19,022 nucleotides of DNA, taken from assembly GCA_007125415.1 (NCBI GenBank), contig SLDH01000234.1, forward strand, positions 1 to 19,022. Reading direction: 5' to 3'. Of this stretch, positions 7,819-15,684 are shown one piece after another. Both the position numbers and the translations under genes were made by a program. The notes under the pieces are model-generated. The model ran no database searches, was not told the origin of the DNA, and saw only the letters and a program-made list of their open reading frames with translations. The stretch is from Roseovarius sp. (lineage in GTDB: Bacteria; Pseudomonadota; Alphaproteobacteria; Rhodobacterales; Rhodobacteraceae). How positions within the stretch are numbered: position 1 is the first letter of the stretch; each line of letters opens with the position of its first letter.

Positions 7819-8981
7819 AGCGCTTCCCCGGATCCCTGCCGCATCCGCGCCAGAAGCAGACCCGTCACCGTGCCGAGGCGGGAGAAGACCCCGCCATGGT
7901 CCACATCTTCCATGGCGACGAGCGGCACGCTCATCTCGGGCAGACCTTCAGGCGCAAAGATCATCGTGGCCACCGCGTCACCCTTCCGGATGGGCGAGCG
8001 CAGCGGCCCGTCATAGACGATCTCCGCCTTGAGATCAGCGGCGGACATCACCGGGATCAGCGTGGTCAGGTCTTCCGCCACGGTCAGGCCCACATCATTG
8101 GCCGAGCCCATCCAGACATCGGCGCGCGCAAGCTCCGTTCCGGCCTTGACGATGTCCTTCCGGGTGAATTGCCGAAACGCCCAGTTGACGATCGCTTCCG
8201 ATTCGCGGGCGCGCTCCTGCGCCGTCTCCAGCCCGGAGATGACCCAGATGATCCGCCTGTCCCCCTGCTTGGCCGAGCCTGTAAAGCTATAGCCCGACTC
8301 GCGGGTGTGACCGGTCTTGAGCCCGTCCGCTCCGATATCGAGTGTCAGCACCGGATTGCGGTTTGTCGTGTTCTGCGGGGCGCGGCCATCGAAGAGAAAC
8401 TCGGTTTCGGCAAACATCGGGTAGTATTCCGGAAAGTCCTCGATCAGCCGACGTGTCAACAGCGCCAGATCGCGCATCGACATGACATGGCCCGCCTCGG
8501 GCCAGCCCGATGCATTCTTGAACACTGAATTGCTCAGGCCCATCTGCTGGCCACGTCGCGTCATGAAATCGGCAAAGCCACGTTCGGTGCCGTTGGGGCT
8601 GAGCGCTTCGGCCAGCACCACGCAGGCATCGTTGCCCGACATCACGATGATCCCGCGGATGAGATCGATCACCGACACCCTGTCGGTGGTGTCGAGAAAC
8701 ATCGTCGAGCCGCCATAGCTCATCGCATGTTGCGAAACGGGCAGCTTCTCATCGAGGCTGAGGCGCCCGTCACGCACCGCTTCGAAGGTGACATAAAGCG
8801 TCATCAGCTTGGACATGGACGCAGGCGGCAGGGGCTCGTCGGCGTTCTTGTTGAGCAGAACCGTTCCGGTGGTCATATCCACCACGAAGGCCGAGCTGGC
8901 CCGCGTCTCGAAGGCCCCCGCCGGAACGACCATCATCACCGACGCGAGCAGGATCGCCAAAAAAGTCCGAACAGGCTCCAT
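7815..8981 (-). CDS. D-alanyl-D-alanine carboxypeptidase (PBP5/6-type, S11 family)
   Basis: This 388-residue low-molecular-weight penicillin-binding protein trims the terminal D-Ala of peptidoglycan pentapeptides in the periplasm. A signal peptide spans about 1-23 (cut near AGA-FE). The three active-site motifs are complete: SMSK (Ser55 and Lys58), SGN (115-117) and KTG (222-224). The C-terminal part (about 280-370) fits the beta-rich PBP5 C-terminal domain, followed by a short amphipathic tail (VTGLLLARMRQGSGEAL) that may bind the membrane. The ATG at 8981 is preceded by AGGAG at 8 nt. It lies 16 nt after the SPOR lipoprotein gene and overlaps tmk, so it sits second in the operon. Naming as dacC or dacA is not possible from sequence alone. 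Confidence 0.94.
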   Translation of the reverse strand: MEPVRTFLAILLASVMMVVPAGAFETRASSAFVVDMTTGTVLLNKNADEPLPPASMSKLMTLYVTFEAVRDGRLSLDEKLPVSQHAMSYGGSTMFLDTTDRVSVIDLIRGIIVMSGNDACVVLAEALSPNGTERGFADFMTRRGQQMGLSNSVFKNASGWPEAGHVMSMRDLALLTRRLIEDFPEYYPMFAETEFLFDGRAPQNTTNRNPVLTLDIGADGLKTGHTRESGYSFTGSAKQGDRRIIWVISGLETAQERARESEAIVNWAFRQFTRKDIVKAGTELARADVWMGSANDVGLTVAEDLTTLIPVMSAADLKAEIVYDGPLRSPIRKGDAVATMIFAPEGLPEMSVPLVAMEDVDHGGVFSRLGTVTGLLLARMRQGSGEAL

Positions 8982-8997
8982 CCTTCTGTCTCCTCAC

Positions 8998-9891
8998 CTA
9001 GTTCCTGACTGCATAGGCATCCTCGAAGCCCATGCCGCGCACCTTGCGCAGGAGGTCCGCGCGTTCGGATGTGCTGCTTGCAGGGCCGACGATCACGCGC
9101 CAGAAATCCTTGCCGGAGGCCGATTGCTTCTTGATCGTGGGCGTCACACCGGCCTGGCGCATCGCCGTGGCGGTGTTCTTGGCATTCTGCTCGACACTGA
9201 ATATGCCGATCTGCAGATAGGGCCGATCCAGCGCAGACGGTTGCGCGGGCGCTGCCGCTGGTGTTGCGGCAGGTTGCGGCGCATCGCTCGCCATCTGCGT
9301 CTCGGCGGCATCTATGGCCGCTGCGGCTGTCTCGACGGGGTCGAGCGAGGTGGTCACGACGCTGTCGGGCGCTCCAAGCTCATCGGTCGGCGCTTGCTCG
9401 GCGGCAACCTGATCGGGCAGCTCCTCGGGCGCTTCTTCGCGGCGCAGGGCGGTCACGTTGAGTTGTGCAGGGGCACCGGCAAGCATGCCAAGTGCCGACG
9501 CCGCATCAGAGCTCACCTGCAGAACCGGGCCAGGCGTCTCGCGTTCGCGCCGGAAAAGCGCCCCGATCACGAACTTGTTGTCCTCGGTGTTGCGGATGAT
9601 CACGCGCTCGGGGTCCTGCACATCCGGATGTGCCACCCAGACACCGCCCAGCGATGGCCGACCGTCCCAGAGCCCCATATCGGTGACCTGAAAGACATCT
9701 GGCGCCTCGACATCACGTTCTACAAGGCGGGTCGCCGTACCGGTGCCGGCACTTGTCGCCGAAGTATCGGATTGTGGCTGCAGGAAAGAAAACTCTCCGG
9801 CCTCATCACACGCTGCGAGCGTCAGACATAGCATTGAGATAATGATATGTTTTTGCCCGGTAAAAGCCTGGCCTTTCTCAAGAACCGTCAT
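8998..9891 (-). CDS. SPOR-domain lipoprotein
   Basis: This 297-residue protein begins with a lipoprotein signal (KHIIISMLCLTLAAC) with lipobox LAAC and Cys28 as the acylated residue. A long Ala/Pro/Glu-rich linker follows. The C-terminal SPOR domain spans about 222-297 (RPYLQIGIFSVEQNA through GFEDAYAVRN). SPOR domains bind denuded septal peptidoglycan, so it probably acts in the envelope at division or beside the adjacent carboxypeptidase. I chose the ATG at 9891 because it gives a proper signal sequence and has GGGGA upstream. The frame extends to 10044, but that adds 51 residues that would bury the signal. It is the first gene of the six-gene operon. Confidence 0.85.
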   Translation of the reverse strand: MTVLEKGQAFTGQKHIIISMLCLTLAACDEAGEFSFLQPQSDTSATSAGTGTATRLVERDVEAPDVFQVTDMGLWDGRPSLGGVWVAHPDVQDPERVIIRNTEDNKFVIGALFRRERETPGPVLQVSSDAASALGMLAGAPAQLNVTALRREEAPEELPDQVAAEQAPTDELGAPDSVVTTSLDPVETAAAAIDAAETQMASDAPQPAATPAAAPAQPSALDRPYLQIGIFSVEQNAKNTATAMRQAGVTPTIKKQSASGKDFWRVIVGPASSTSERADLLRKVRGMGFEDAYAVRN

Positions 9892-10141
9892 GCTCTGTCC
9901 CCTGCACTGATCCGCGCGTCCGGCGCGGCGCCCGGTTTGTCCGGGTTTGCTGCTCATACCCGCGAGCCCAGCCCGCGGCGCAACGATAGCCGCATGGCGG
10001 TTGCAAGAAAAGAGAGCGCGTTGCATTTCGGCGATTTTCCCCACAAAAACACGCTTTCAAAGGACCACCTCAATGGGCTATGCAGGCCGGACCGGGTCCG
10101 CGCCGGCTTCTCCGACAATCGCGGTCCGAAGGTCAAGTTGC

Positions 10142-10229
10142 GGAAGGGTGGCAGAGTGGTCGATTGCAGCGGTCTTGAAAACCGCCGATGTGAGAGCATC
10201 CGTGGGTTCGAATCCCACCCCTTCCGCCA
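10142..10229 (+). tRNA. tRNA-Ser (anticodon UGA)
   Basis: The sequence folds as a class II tRNA. The acceptor stem is GGAAGGG (10142-10148) with CCCTTCC (10219-10225), discriminator G10226 and an encoded CCA (10227-10229). The anticodon stem is GCGGT/ACCGC around loop CTTGAAA, with TGA at 10176-10178. A long variable arm (GATG/CATC) fits serine tRNA. The T arm is GTGGG-TTCGAAT-CCCAC. It reads UCA and probably other UCN codons. Confidence 0.97.
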
Positions 10230-10256
10230 CTTGCCCCTTTGATGCGCGTTCTCCCG

Positions 10257-10279
10257 ATCCGGCCGCGGCCGGATTTTTT
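10257..10279 (+). terminator. Rho-independent terminator of tRNA-Ser
   Basis: A perfect GC-rich inverted repeat, ATCCGGCC (10257-10264) and GGCCGGAT (10267-10274), is followed at once by a six-T run (10274-10279). It lies 27 nt after the tRNA 3' end, which is the usual distance for ending a tRNA transcript. Confidence 0.88.
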
Positions 10280-10345
10280 CGTTTTCCGAGGGTTGTGCGG
10301 GAGAGGCTGAGCACCGGCCCGGGCGTGAGGGTTTCAATACGCCAC

Positions 10346-10374
10346 TTTCGATTCGTCAGCTTAATTGTTATCAT
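10346..10374 (+). promoter_or_regulatory. Candidate promoter of the PHA synthase gene
   Basis: The only AT-rich stretch in the 10230-10515 gap holds TATCAT (10369-10374), five of six matches to a -10 box. A poor -35 (TTTCGA, 10346-10351) lies 17 nt upstream. If real, transcription would begin near the ATG at 10384, excluding that ATG as the start and favouring 10516. The -35 match is weak. Confidence 0.28.
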
Positions 10375-10515
10375 CCCTTATCGATGCACCGCCGTCTGCC
10401 CTTGTCCGTGCTCTTGCGGGTGCCATCATTCGCGGCCGACCGGGATGCATGGAGACCGCGCGGCCCTCGCACGATAGCGATGGGGAAAAGCTGCAGTAAC
10501 GGGGAGTGGCCTCAC

Positions 10516-12333
10516 ATGGGCAGGAGCAAGGATAAGCCGAGACGGACCTCAGCCCCGACGGGGGACGCTGATCGCAGCCAGCATCTGCCCGCTGTTGTGC
10601 ACCGATCACCCGCTTCGACCGAGCAAGACAGACACACCTACGCCGCTCTCGATCGCGGCGTGATGGCCAGCCTTGCGCGCATGACCGGCGGTCTTTCGCC
10701 GCATGCGATGTTCGATGCCTGGTCAGACTGGGCAATGCACCTGGCCCGGGCGCCGGGACGACAACTGGAACTCACCGAGCATGCCCGCGATAACTGGCTC
10801 AGGTTGGCTCAGTTTGCGGCCAGCGGCCTGACCGGCAAGACCGGCGAGAAACCCTTCCAGCCCGGAACATACGACACCCGTTGGTCACATGAAGGATGGG
10901 ACAGCCTGCCCTTTGCGCTCTGGCAGCAGAGCTTTCTGGCGACGCAGGACTGGTGGCAGGCGGCGACGGCCGATCTGCGCGGGTTGCGAAAGCAGAATGC
11001 CGAACGCACCGGCTTCATGATGCGCCAGCTTCTCGATACCGTCTCGCCGGCCAATTTTCCGGGCTCCAATCCGGAAATTCTGGAGACCACATGGAAGACC
11101 GCCGGCCGCAACCTGATCGACGGCGCGCTGCATTGTGCCGATGATGCCCTCCATACGCTCGGCAATGAACACCGGCCCGTGCCTGAAGAATTCGCGCTGG
11201 GCAAGGCGCTGGCGACCACGCCGGGCGAGGTGATCTATCGAAACGACCTGATGGAACTGATCCAGTATGCCCCCACCACCGCAGATGTGCATCCCGAGCC
11301 CGTGCTCATCGTGCCCGCCTGGATCATGAAATACTACATCCTCGATCTGTCGCCGCACAACTCCTTCATCCGCTGGCTGGTCGAGCAGGGGCATACGGTC
11401 TTTTGCATCTCCTGGTGCAACCCGGGTGCCGAACAGGCCAACCTCTCGCTGGAGGATTATCGCACCAAGGGCATCATGCAGGCGCTCGATGTCATCGGGG
11501 ACATCGTGCCGGGAGCGCGGGTTCATGCCAATGGCTATTGCCTGGGCGGCACGCTGCTGGCCATCGCCGCCGCCACCATGGCGCGCGACCATGACGACCG
11601 GCTGGGCTCGGTCACGCTGATGGCCGCGCAGGTGGATTTTGCCGAGGCGGGCGAACTGCTGTTGTTTCTTGATGAAAGTCAGGTTGCGTTTCTCGAGGAT
11701 CTGATGTGGTCGCAAGGCTATCTTGACCGGCCACAGATGTCAGGCGCCTTTGCCGCGATCCGCTCCGAGGACCTGATCTGGTCACGCGCCGTGCGCCGCT
11801 ACTTCCTCGTGGAGCCGGACCTGCCCACCGATATCACCGTCTGGGTCAATGACACGACCCGCATGCCGGCAAGGATGCATTCGGAATATCTGCGCGGCAT
11901 ATTTCTGGAAAACCGCATCACTGCCGGGCGCTTTGCGGTGGAAGGGCGGGTGATCGCGCTGAAGGATATCGAGGTGCCGATGTTCGTCGTCGCCACCGAG
12001 ACCGACCATATCGCACCCTGGCGATCGGTCTACAAGACCGCGCTCTTTACCGATTGTGACCTGACCTTCGTCCTGACAAGGGGCGGGCACAACACCGGTA
12101 TCCTGTCCGAGCCCGGCCATCCACGGCGCCACTACCGGATCAGCACGCGCAAGGCCGGGGCGCATTATCATAGTGCGGAGCGCTGGTTTGCAGAGCATGA
12201 GCGGCGACAAGGGTCATGGTGGCCCGAATGGGCATGCTGGCTGGCAAAGCAGAGCGGGGATCGTGTCGCGCCACCGGCGATGAAGGCATCCGGGCTCGGC
12301 AAGGCACCGGGCCTGTATGTCTTGCAGGCCTGA
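10516..12333 (+). CDS. phaC: Polyhydroxyalkanoate synthase, class I-like
   Basis: This 605-residue alpha/beta-hydrolase-fold protein polymerises (R)-3-hydroxyacyl-CoA into storage polyester. The catalytic triad is visible: nucleophile Cys342 in NGYCLGG, Asp497 in ETDHIAPW and His525 in GGHNTG. The Asp-to-His spacing of 28 equals that in the well-studied Cupriavidus necator enzyme. The conserved PAWIMKYYILDLSPHNSFIR (about 273-292) and WWPEW near the C-terminus are family hallmarks. I chose the ATG at 10516 because GGGGAG (about 10500-10505) precedes it. The frame's 44-residue extension to 10384 has no ribosome site and no family resemblance. No phaZ, phaP, phaR or phaAB lies in the window, so it could be a second phaC paralogue. 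The next gene follows 113 nt later and may share the transcript. Confidence 0.92.
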   Translation: MGRSKDKPRRTSAPTGDADRSQHLPAVVHRSPASTEQDRHTYAALDRGVMASLARMTGGLSPHAMFDAWSDWAMHLARAPGRQLELTEHARDNWLRLAQFAASGLTGKTGEKPFQPGTYDTRWSHEGWDSLPFALWQQSFLATQDWWQAATADLRGLRKQNAERTGFMMRQLLDTVSPANFPGSNPEILETTWKTAGRNLIDGALHCADDALHTLGNEHRPVPEEFALGKALATTPGEVIYRNDLMELIQYAPTTADVHPEPVLIVPAWIMKYYILDLSPHNSFIRWLVEQGHTVFCISWCNPGAEQANLSLEDYRTKGIMQALDVIGDIVPGARVHANGYCLGGTLLAIAAATMARDHDDRLGSVTLMAAQVDFAEAGELLLFLDESQVAFLEDLMWSQGYLDRPQMSGAFAAIRSEDLIWSRAVRRYFLVEPDLPTDITVWVNDTTRMPARMHSEYLRGIFLENRITAGRFAVEGRVIALKDIEVPMFVVATETDHIAPWRSVYKTALFTDCDLTFVLTRGGHNTGILSEPGHPRRHYRISTRKAGAHYHSAERWFAEHERRQGSWWPEWACWLAKQSGDRVAPPAMKASGLGKAPGLYVLQA

Positions 12334-12388
12334 GCCGAAGCCATCGGCGGCAGCCCGGCCAGCGGGGCATATGCAGCGGTTTGACGCG

Positions 12389-12421
12389 CTGCGCCCGGTG
12401 TTCGCAGGGGGGAGGGCGCAG
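12389..12421 (+). other. Intercistronic hairpin between phaC and the kinase gene
   Basis: Arms CTGCGCCC (12389-12396) and GGGCGCAG (12414-12421) pair perfectly across a 17-nt loop in the gap between two same-strand genes. No T-run follows, so it is not a plain intrinsic terminator. It could stabilise or process the mRNA, or be a chance repeat in GC-rich DNA. Confidence 0.3.
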
Positions 12422-12446
12422 GCACGCTGTCACGTAGAGGATCATG

Positions 12447-14000
12447 ATGCTGACGGATAATCAGGAAAAGACACGAGCGTTTCTTGCCGATGCCATGGCA
12501 CGGCGGGGAGGCGGAAATGAGATCAAGACGCATATCTCCCATCTCTTTATCGGTGGCGAGCGTGTCTGGAAGCTCAAGCGCGCCGTGAAGCTGCCCTATG
12601 CCGATTTCTCGACGGCGGCGCAGCGCCTTGCCTGCTGCCAGCGCGAGGTCGAACTTAACCGCCGCACAGCGCCAGGGCATTATCTGGGCGTGCGCCGCAT
12701 CACCCTCGGCCCCGACGGGCTGGAGTTCGATGGCCCCGGGGAACTGGTCGATGCCGTTGTCGAGATGCGGGCTTTCGATCAGACCGGCCTGCTTGACCGA
12801 CTTGCTACGCGCGGTGAACTGGCATCACTCACCGCCGAACGGTTGGCGGCGGCGATCGCGCGGCTGCATGACAGCTGCCCGGCTGATTTTCGCTCCGGAT
12901 CGGAGCGCGTGGCCGAGGTTCTGACGATGAATGAGGCGTCTTTCGCCACCACCTCTGCATTTGCCGGTGAAGAGATCGAGCAGTTCAACACCGCCTTCAG
13001 GGCGGCGGCGGCGGCATGGCAGATGAAGCTGGATGCGCGGGCGGCGGCCGGGCGGGTGCGCCTCGCGCATGGCGATCTGCATCTGCGCAACATCTTTCTG
13101 GACGGCGACGAGCCCGTCATTTTTGATTGCATCGAGTTCAACGACGCGCTGGCGACGGTCGATCTGCTCTACGACGTCGCCTTTCTGCTGATGGACCTCC
13201 TGCATCGTGGGCTGCCGGGTTTGACCAATCTTGTGCTCAACCGCTACCTGGATCAGACCGGTGACGAGGATGGCATGCCGTTGATCCCCTTTTTCATGGC
13301 GCTGCGTGCGGCAGTGCGGGCGCATGTCACGGCGACGGCGATAGATGAGGGCAATGATACACCAGCAAATCGGACTGAGGCGCGCGCCTATTTGGACCTT
13401 GCTTTGAGGCTTTTGCACACACCGCCCGCGGCCGTCGTGGCGGTAGGGGGGCTTTCCGGTTCGGGCAAGTCCACCGTGGCCGAGCTTTCAGCGGCAATAA
13501 TCGGCGGGGGCGGGGGGGCGCGTTACCTGTCGAGCGACCGTCAGCGCAAGACCCTGCACGGCGTCGCACCCGAAACGCGCCTGCCCCCCGAGGCGTACGA
13601 ACCTGAGTGTTCGGAGCAGGTTTACCGCGCGCTGATCGCTCGTGCAGAGCGCCTGGCCGCAGCCGGTGTCACTGTGGTCACCGATGCCGTCTTTGCCCGC
13701 CCTGATGAACGCAGGCGGATCGCCGCGGCCGCCGAGGCGGCGTGTGTCCCTTTCCACGGGTTCTGGCTCGACGCTCCGCCCGAGCTTCTGCGCGAGCGGG
13801 TCGCGCGACGCAGGGGCGGGCCGTCGGACGCCACGCTGAGCGTCCTTGATGCACAACTCTCCCGTCAGCCCGGCCAGATCACCTGGACGCGCCTCGACGC
13901 GACCAGCAGGCCACAGGCTCTGGCCGAAATGATAGCCGCTGCCGTGCGCTCGACACACGCTCGCTGCCCCGAGCATTTCCATGGTTCGGAACGAGGGTGA
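12447..14000 (+). CDS. Fused aminoglycoside-phosphotransferase-like kinase / P-loop kinase
   Basis: This protein of about 517 residues joins two nucleotide-binding modules. The N-terminal half (about 20-300) is APH-like: VWKLKRAVKLPY (about 40-51), catalytic HGDLHLRN (208-215, Asp210) and metal-binding FDCIEFND (226-233, Asp227). The C-terminal half (about 325-500) is an AAA_33-type P-loop kinase with GGLSGSGKST (334-343, Lys341) and SSDRQRK near 360, resembling gluconate- or shikimate-kinase-fold proteins. Such fusions are annotated in proteobacteria, but I know of no settled substrate. Resistance to aminoglycosides should not be assumed. TAGAGG (12435-12440) lies 6 nt from the ATG at 12447 and 3 nt from the one at 12444, so 12447 is preferred. 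It probably shares a transcript with phaC. Confidence 0.85.
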   Translation: MLTDNQEKTRAFLADAMARRGGGNEIKTHISHLFIGGERVWKLKRAVKLPYADFSTAAQRLACCQREVELNRRTAPGHYLGVRRITLGPDGLEFDGPGELVDAVVEMRAFDQTGLLDRLATRGELASLTAERLAAAIARLHDSCPADFRSGSERVAEVLTMNEASFATTSAFAGEEIEQFNTAFRAAAAAWQMKLDARAAAGRVRLAHGDLHLRNIFLDGDEPVIFDCIEFNDALATVDLLYDVAFLLMDLLHRGLPGLTNLVLNRYLDQTGDEDGMPLIPFFMALRAAVRAHVTATAIDEGNDTPANRTEARAYLDLALRLLHTPPAAVVAVGGLSGSGKSTVAELSAAIIGGGGGARYLSSDRQRKTLHGVAPETRLPPEAYEPECSEQVYRALIARAERLAAAGVTVVTDAVFARPDERRRIAAAAEAACVPFHGFWLDAPPELLRERVARRRGGPSDATLSVLDAQLSRQPGQITWTRLDATSRPQALAEMIAAAVRSTHARCPEHFHGSERG

Positions 14001-14049
14001 TCGACGGCGTCCGCGGGATACTTCTCGATCTGCAATGGATTTGGTTGCA

Positions 14050-14113
14050 ACCTGGTTACGCCAGGTGGTCCTTCAGTCCGGCAGGAGTTCGCGGCAGCCT
14101 ATGCTGCCGCTTT
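14050..14113 (+). terminator. Tandem hairpins, candidate terminator of the kinase gene
   Basis: Two hairpins follow the kinase stop: ACCTGG/CCAGGT (14050-14055 and 14061-14066), and a stronger one, GCGGCAGC (14091-14098) and GCTGCCGC (14103-14110), with a 4-nt loop and only TTT after it. The short T-run makes termination plausible but not certain. Confidence 0.4.
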
Positions 14114-14150
14114 GCAGGCCATGATCCCTCCGCAACCCGTCTTCCCCACA

Positions 14151-14252
14151 GGCCACGGCAGCGAGTTGTTCTCCCGCGACATGGACCTCCGGGCATATCA
14201 GCGCCGCGTCACGCCCGACTTCTCACGACCTGGCAAACCGACGCATAACGGC
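14151..14252 (+). pseudogene. Remnant of an IS3-family transposase (integrase core)
   Basis: In the gene-free stretch 14001-14361, one frame reads GHGSELFSRDMDLRAYQR (14151-14204) and then RVTPDFSRPGKPTHNG. This matches the rve integrase-core signature of IS3-family OrfB proteins, where the usual form is DNGxEFxSRxLDLWAYxxGVTLDFSRPGKPTDN. The catalytic Asp of DNG is Gly-His here and the match stops on both sides, so only about 34 codons survive. It is decayed and non-functional. No intact terminal inverted repeats or other IS parts are recognisable. The rest of the gap shows only the hairpins listed separately and no other gene. Confidence 0.7.
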
Positions 14253-14361
14253 GCTGTTCGAAACGCGCTATCGTCGCTCAGCGATTTGGTTCACACGAGG
14301 GTTCTGTTGTCGGGGGGAACTGCGCTGTTGCACGGCTTCGTCGCATGAATGCCGATCGGAA

Positions 14362-15606
14362 TCATGAGGGAATCATTGCAAATATCTCGATCTCGACAAC
14401 CATCGATGGATAGGCAAGCACAGGCAGCGGAATGCCGGTCGTCGCTGGTCCGGGATCGGAGAAATATCCCGAGCGTATCGACAAATTCTCGTGCAGGCGC
14501 TCCGCGTCAGCTTCACCGGAATAGAATGTTGTGACCTTACAAACGTCCCGGTAGTCGGCGCCGAGTTCATCGAGGATCGTGCCGATATGGGTCATCGCGA
14601 CAAGGGTCTGTGCCGCGAGGTCGTCGGGGTGCAAGGCCCGTCCCTCCTTGTCGAGCGAGACCTGACCGCCGAGGAATACCATACCATCGCAGGACAGCCC
14701 GTGATGATAGGGAAGCTTGACCGTCCAGTCCCAGAGTGTCTCTGGCCAGACGTGCCGGCGCGGGAGGTAACTGCCGTCCTCGCCGCGCATCGCAACGAAC
14801 TCGATCCGGATCATTTCCCCCGGTGTGCCCAGTTCAGGCACCGGGATTCCAGTTGCACAGGGGCCTGGTTCCGTGAATGTCGCGCCGCAGGCAAGGGCTG
14901 CCGGCTCGAAATCGGCCTCCGTACCGCCGCCCACATACCAGCGGTTGAGTTTCACGACGTCCTCGGTTCCGGCGCCGAGTTCGGTCAGGGTGGATTTCAA
15001 CGACGCCATCACCGATCCGGTCTGAACAACAATGTCGCCAGGGTGGGACGACAAGACGTCCGGGGTGGCTGAATGGGCCGACAGAAAGAGCATCTTGCCC
15101 GCACGCAGACCACGCACAAATTTCTCCGGAACACCGTCTTCAGGCGCATGGGGCGCGATCTGCCGGTTGATCGCACTCCCGTCGTGCCTGAGCATCGCAT
15201 AGCCTTCGATTTCCACCAGCATCCCCTGATAGGCAAGCGCGGGGACAGGCACCAGCGTCAGGGCAACTCGGGCCGACGCCGGGAGCGCCCGGGCAAGCGC
15301 TTCACGGATCCGAGTTTCGTCAAGTCCTCGATCGCTGACGTAGAATACCAGCAGCTTCACCAGATCTTCCAGACCGGCCCCGAGATCTTCCAGCACGCGC
15401 GCAAAATTCGCCAAGGCGTGCGGTATCTGCGCGGCCAGATCATCAGATCTCAGAACCACGCCGCTCGAATCAAGGTCAACCTGGCCACCGACCCACAGCA
15501 TTTCTCCGCAACGCAGACCATGCTTGTGGCTGACCTTTATCGGCCAGTTCCAATGTCCTTCCGGCCAGGCATGGCTTCGCGTGAGGGGGGGATTGAAATC
15601 AGTCAC
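14362..15606 (-). CDS. Triple-domain RidA/YjgF-like protein
   Basis: This 414-residue protein is three RidA-like domains in one chain: about 11-141, 155-275 and 283-414. Domains 1 and 3 are obvious repeats (HWNWPIKVSHKHGLRC against LWDWTVKLPYHHGLSC, and WVGGQVDLD against FLGGQVSLD). Each domain ends with a VEIE- or RIEF-type strand. RidA normally forms a 130-residue homotrimer that hydrolyses reactive enamines/imines using a conserved Arg between subunits. Only domain 1 keeps an Arg at that place (about Arg113, SARVAL). Domains 2 and 3 have Ala/Thr (CATGIP, ATTGIP). I chose the GTG at 15606 because GGGAG (15617-15613) lies 6 nt upstream. The ATG at 15648 has no ribosome site. It is last in the monooxygenase/SDR cluster. 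The substrate is unknown. Confidence 0.85.
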   Translation of the reverse strand: MTDFNPPLTRSHAWPEGHWNWPIKVSHKHGLRCGEMLWVGGQVDLDSSGVVLRSDDLAAQIPHALANFARVLEDLGAGLEDLVKLLVFYVSDRGLDETRIREALARALPASARVALTLVPVPALAYQGMLVEIEGYAMLRHDGSAINRQIAPHAPEDGVPEKFVRGLRAGKMLFLSAHSATPDVLSSHPGDIVVQTGSVMASLKSTLTELGAGTEDVVKLNRWYVGGGTEADFEPAALACGATFTEPGPCATGIPVPELGTPGEMIRIEFVAMRGEDGSYLPRRHVWPETLWDWTVKLPYHHGLSCDGMVFLGGQVSLDKEGRALHPDDLAAQTLVAMTHIGTILDELGADYRDVCKVTTFYSGEADAERLHENLSIRSGYFSDPGPATTGIPLPVLAYPSMVVEIEIFAMIPS

Positions 15607-15684
15607 GTCTGTCTCCCATGTAAGGCCCGCCCGTTGATGCCCGCTCATCGAGCGAGCCGGGAATGAGTAGGCGCTGCTGTCCCA

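Noticed and set aside
8809..9831. 340-codon frame antisense to the SPOR lipoprotein and carboxypeptidase genes
   Set aside because: Compositionally a shadow, spans two real genes whose domains and motifs are complete on the other strand.
10066..10238. A frame starting ATGGGCTATGCAGG that reads into the tRNA-Ser gene on the plus strand
   Set aside because: It has an AGGA-like site upstream but runs straight through the tRNA, and its translation is the usual artefact string; no independent support for a peptide.
9954..10374. Two open frames antisense to the tRNA-Ser gene, one containing the GVGFEPT-like string
   Set aside because: These are the well-known false proteins made by translating across a serine tRNA on the opposite strand; the DNA is explained by the tRNA and its terminator.
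12444..12446. ATG one codon earlier as the kinase start
   Set aside because: Only 3 nt from the AGAGG site; the next ATG at 12447 has better spacing. The difference is one residue and cannot be settled by sequence alone.
14300..14332. GGTTCTGTTG (14300-14309) and CTGTTGCA (14325-14332), which resemble the ends of IS6-family elements
   Set aside because: Matches are only 8-10 bases, not paired as inverted repeats, with no transposase of that family beside them; too weak to call an element end.
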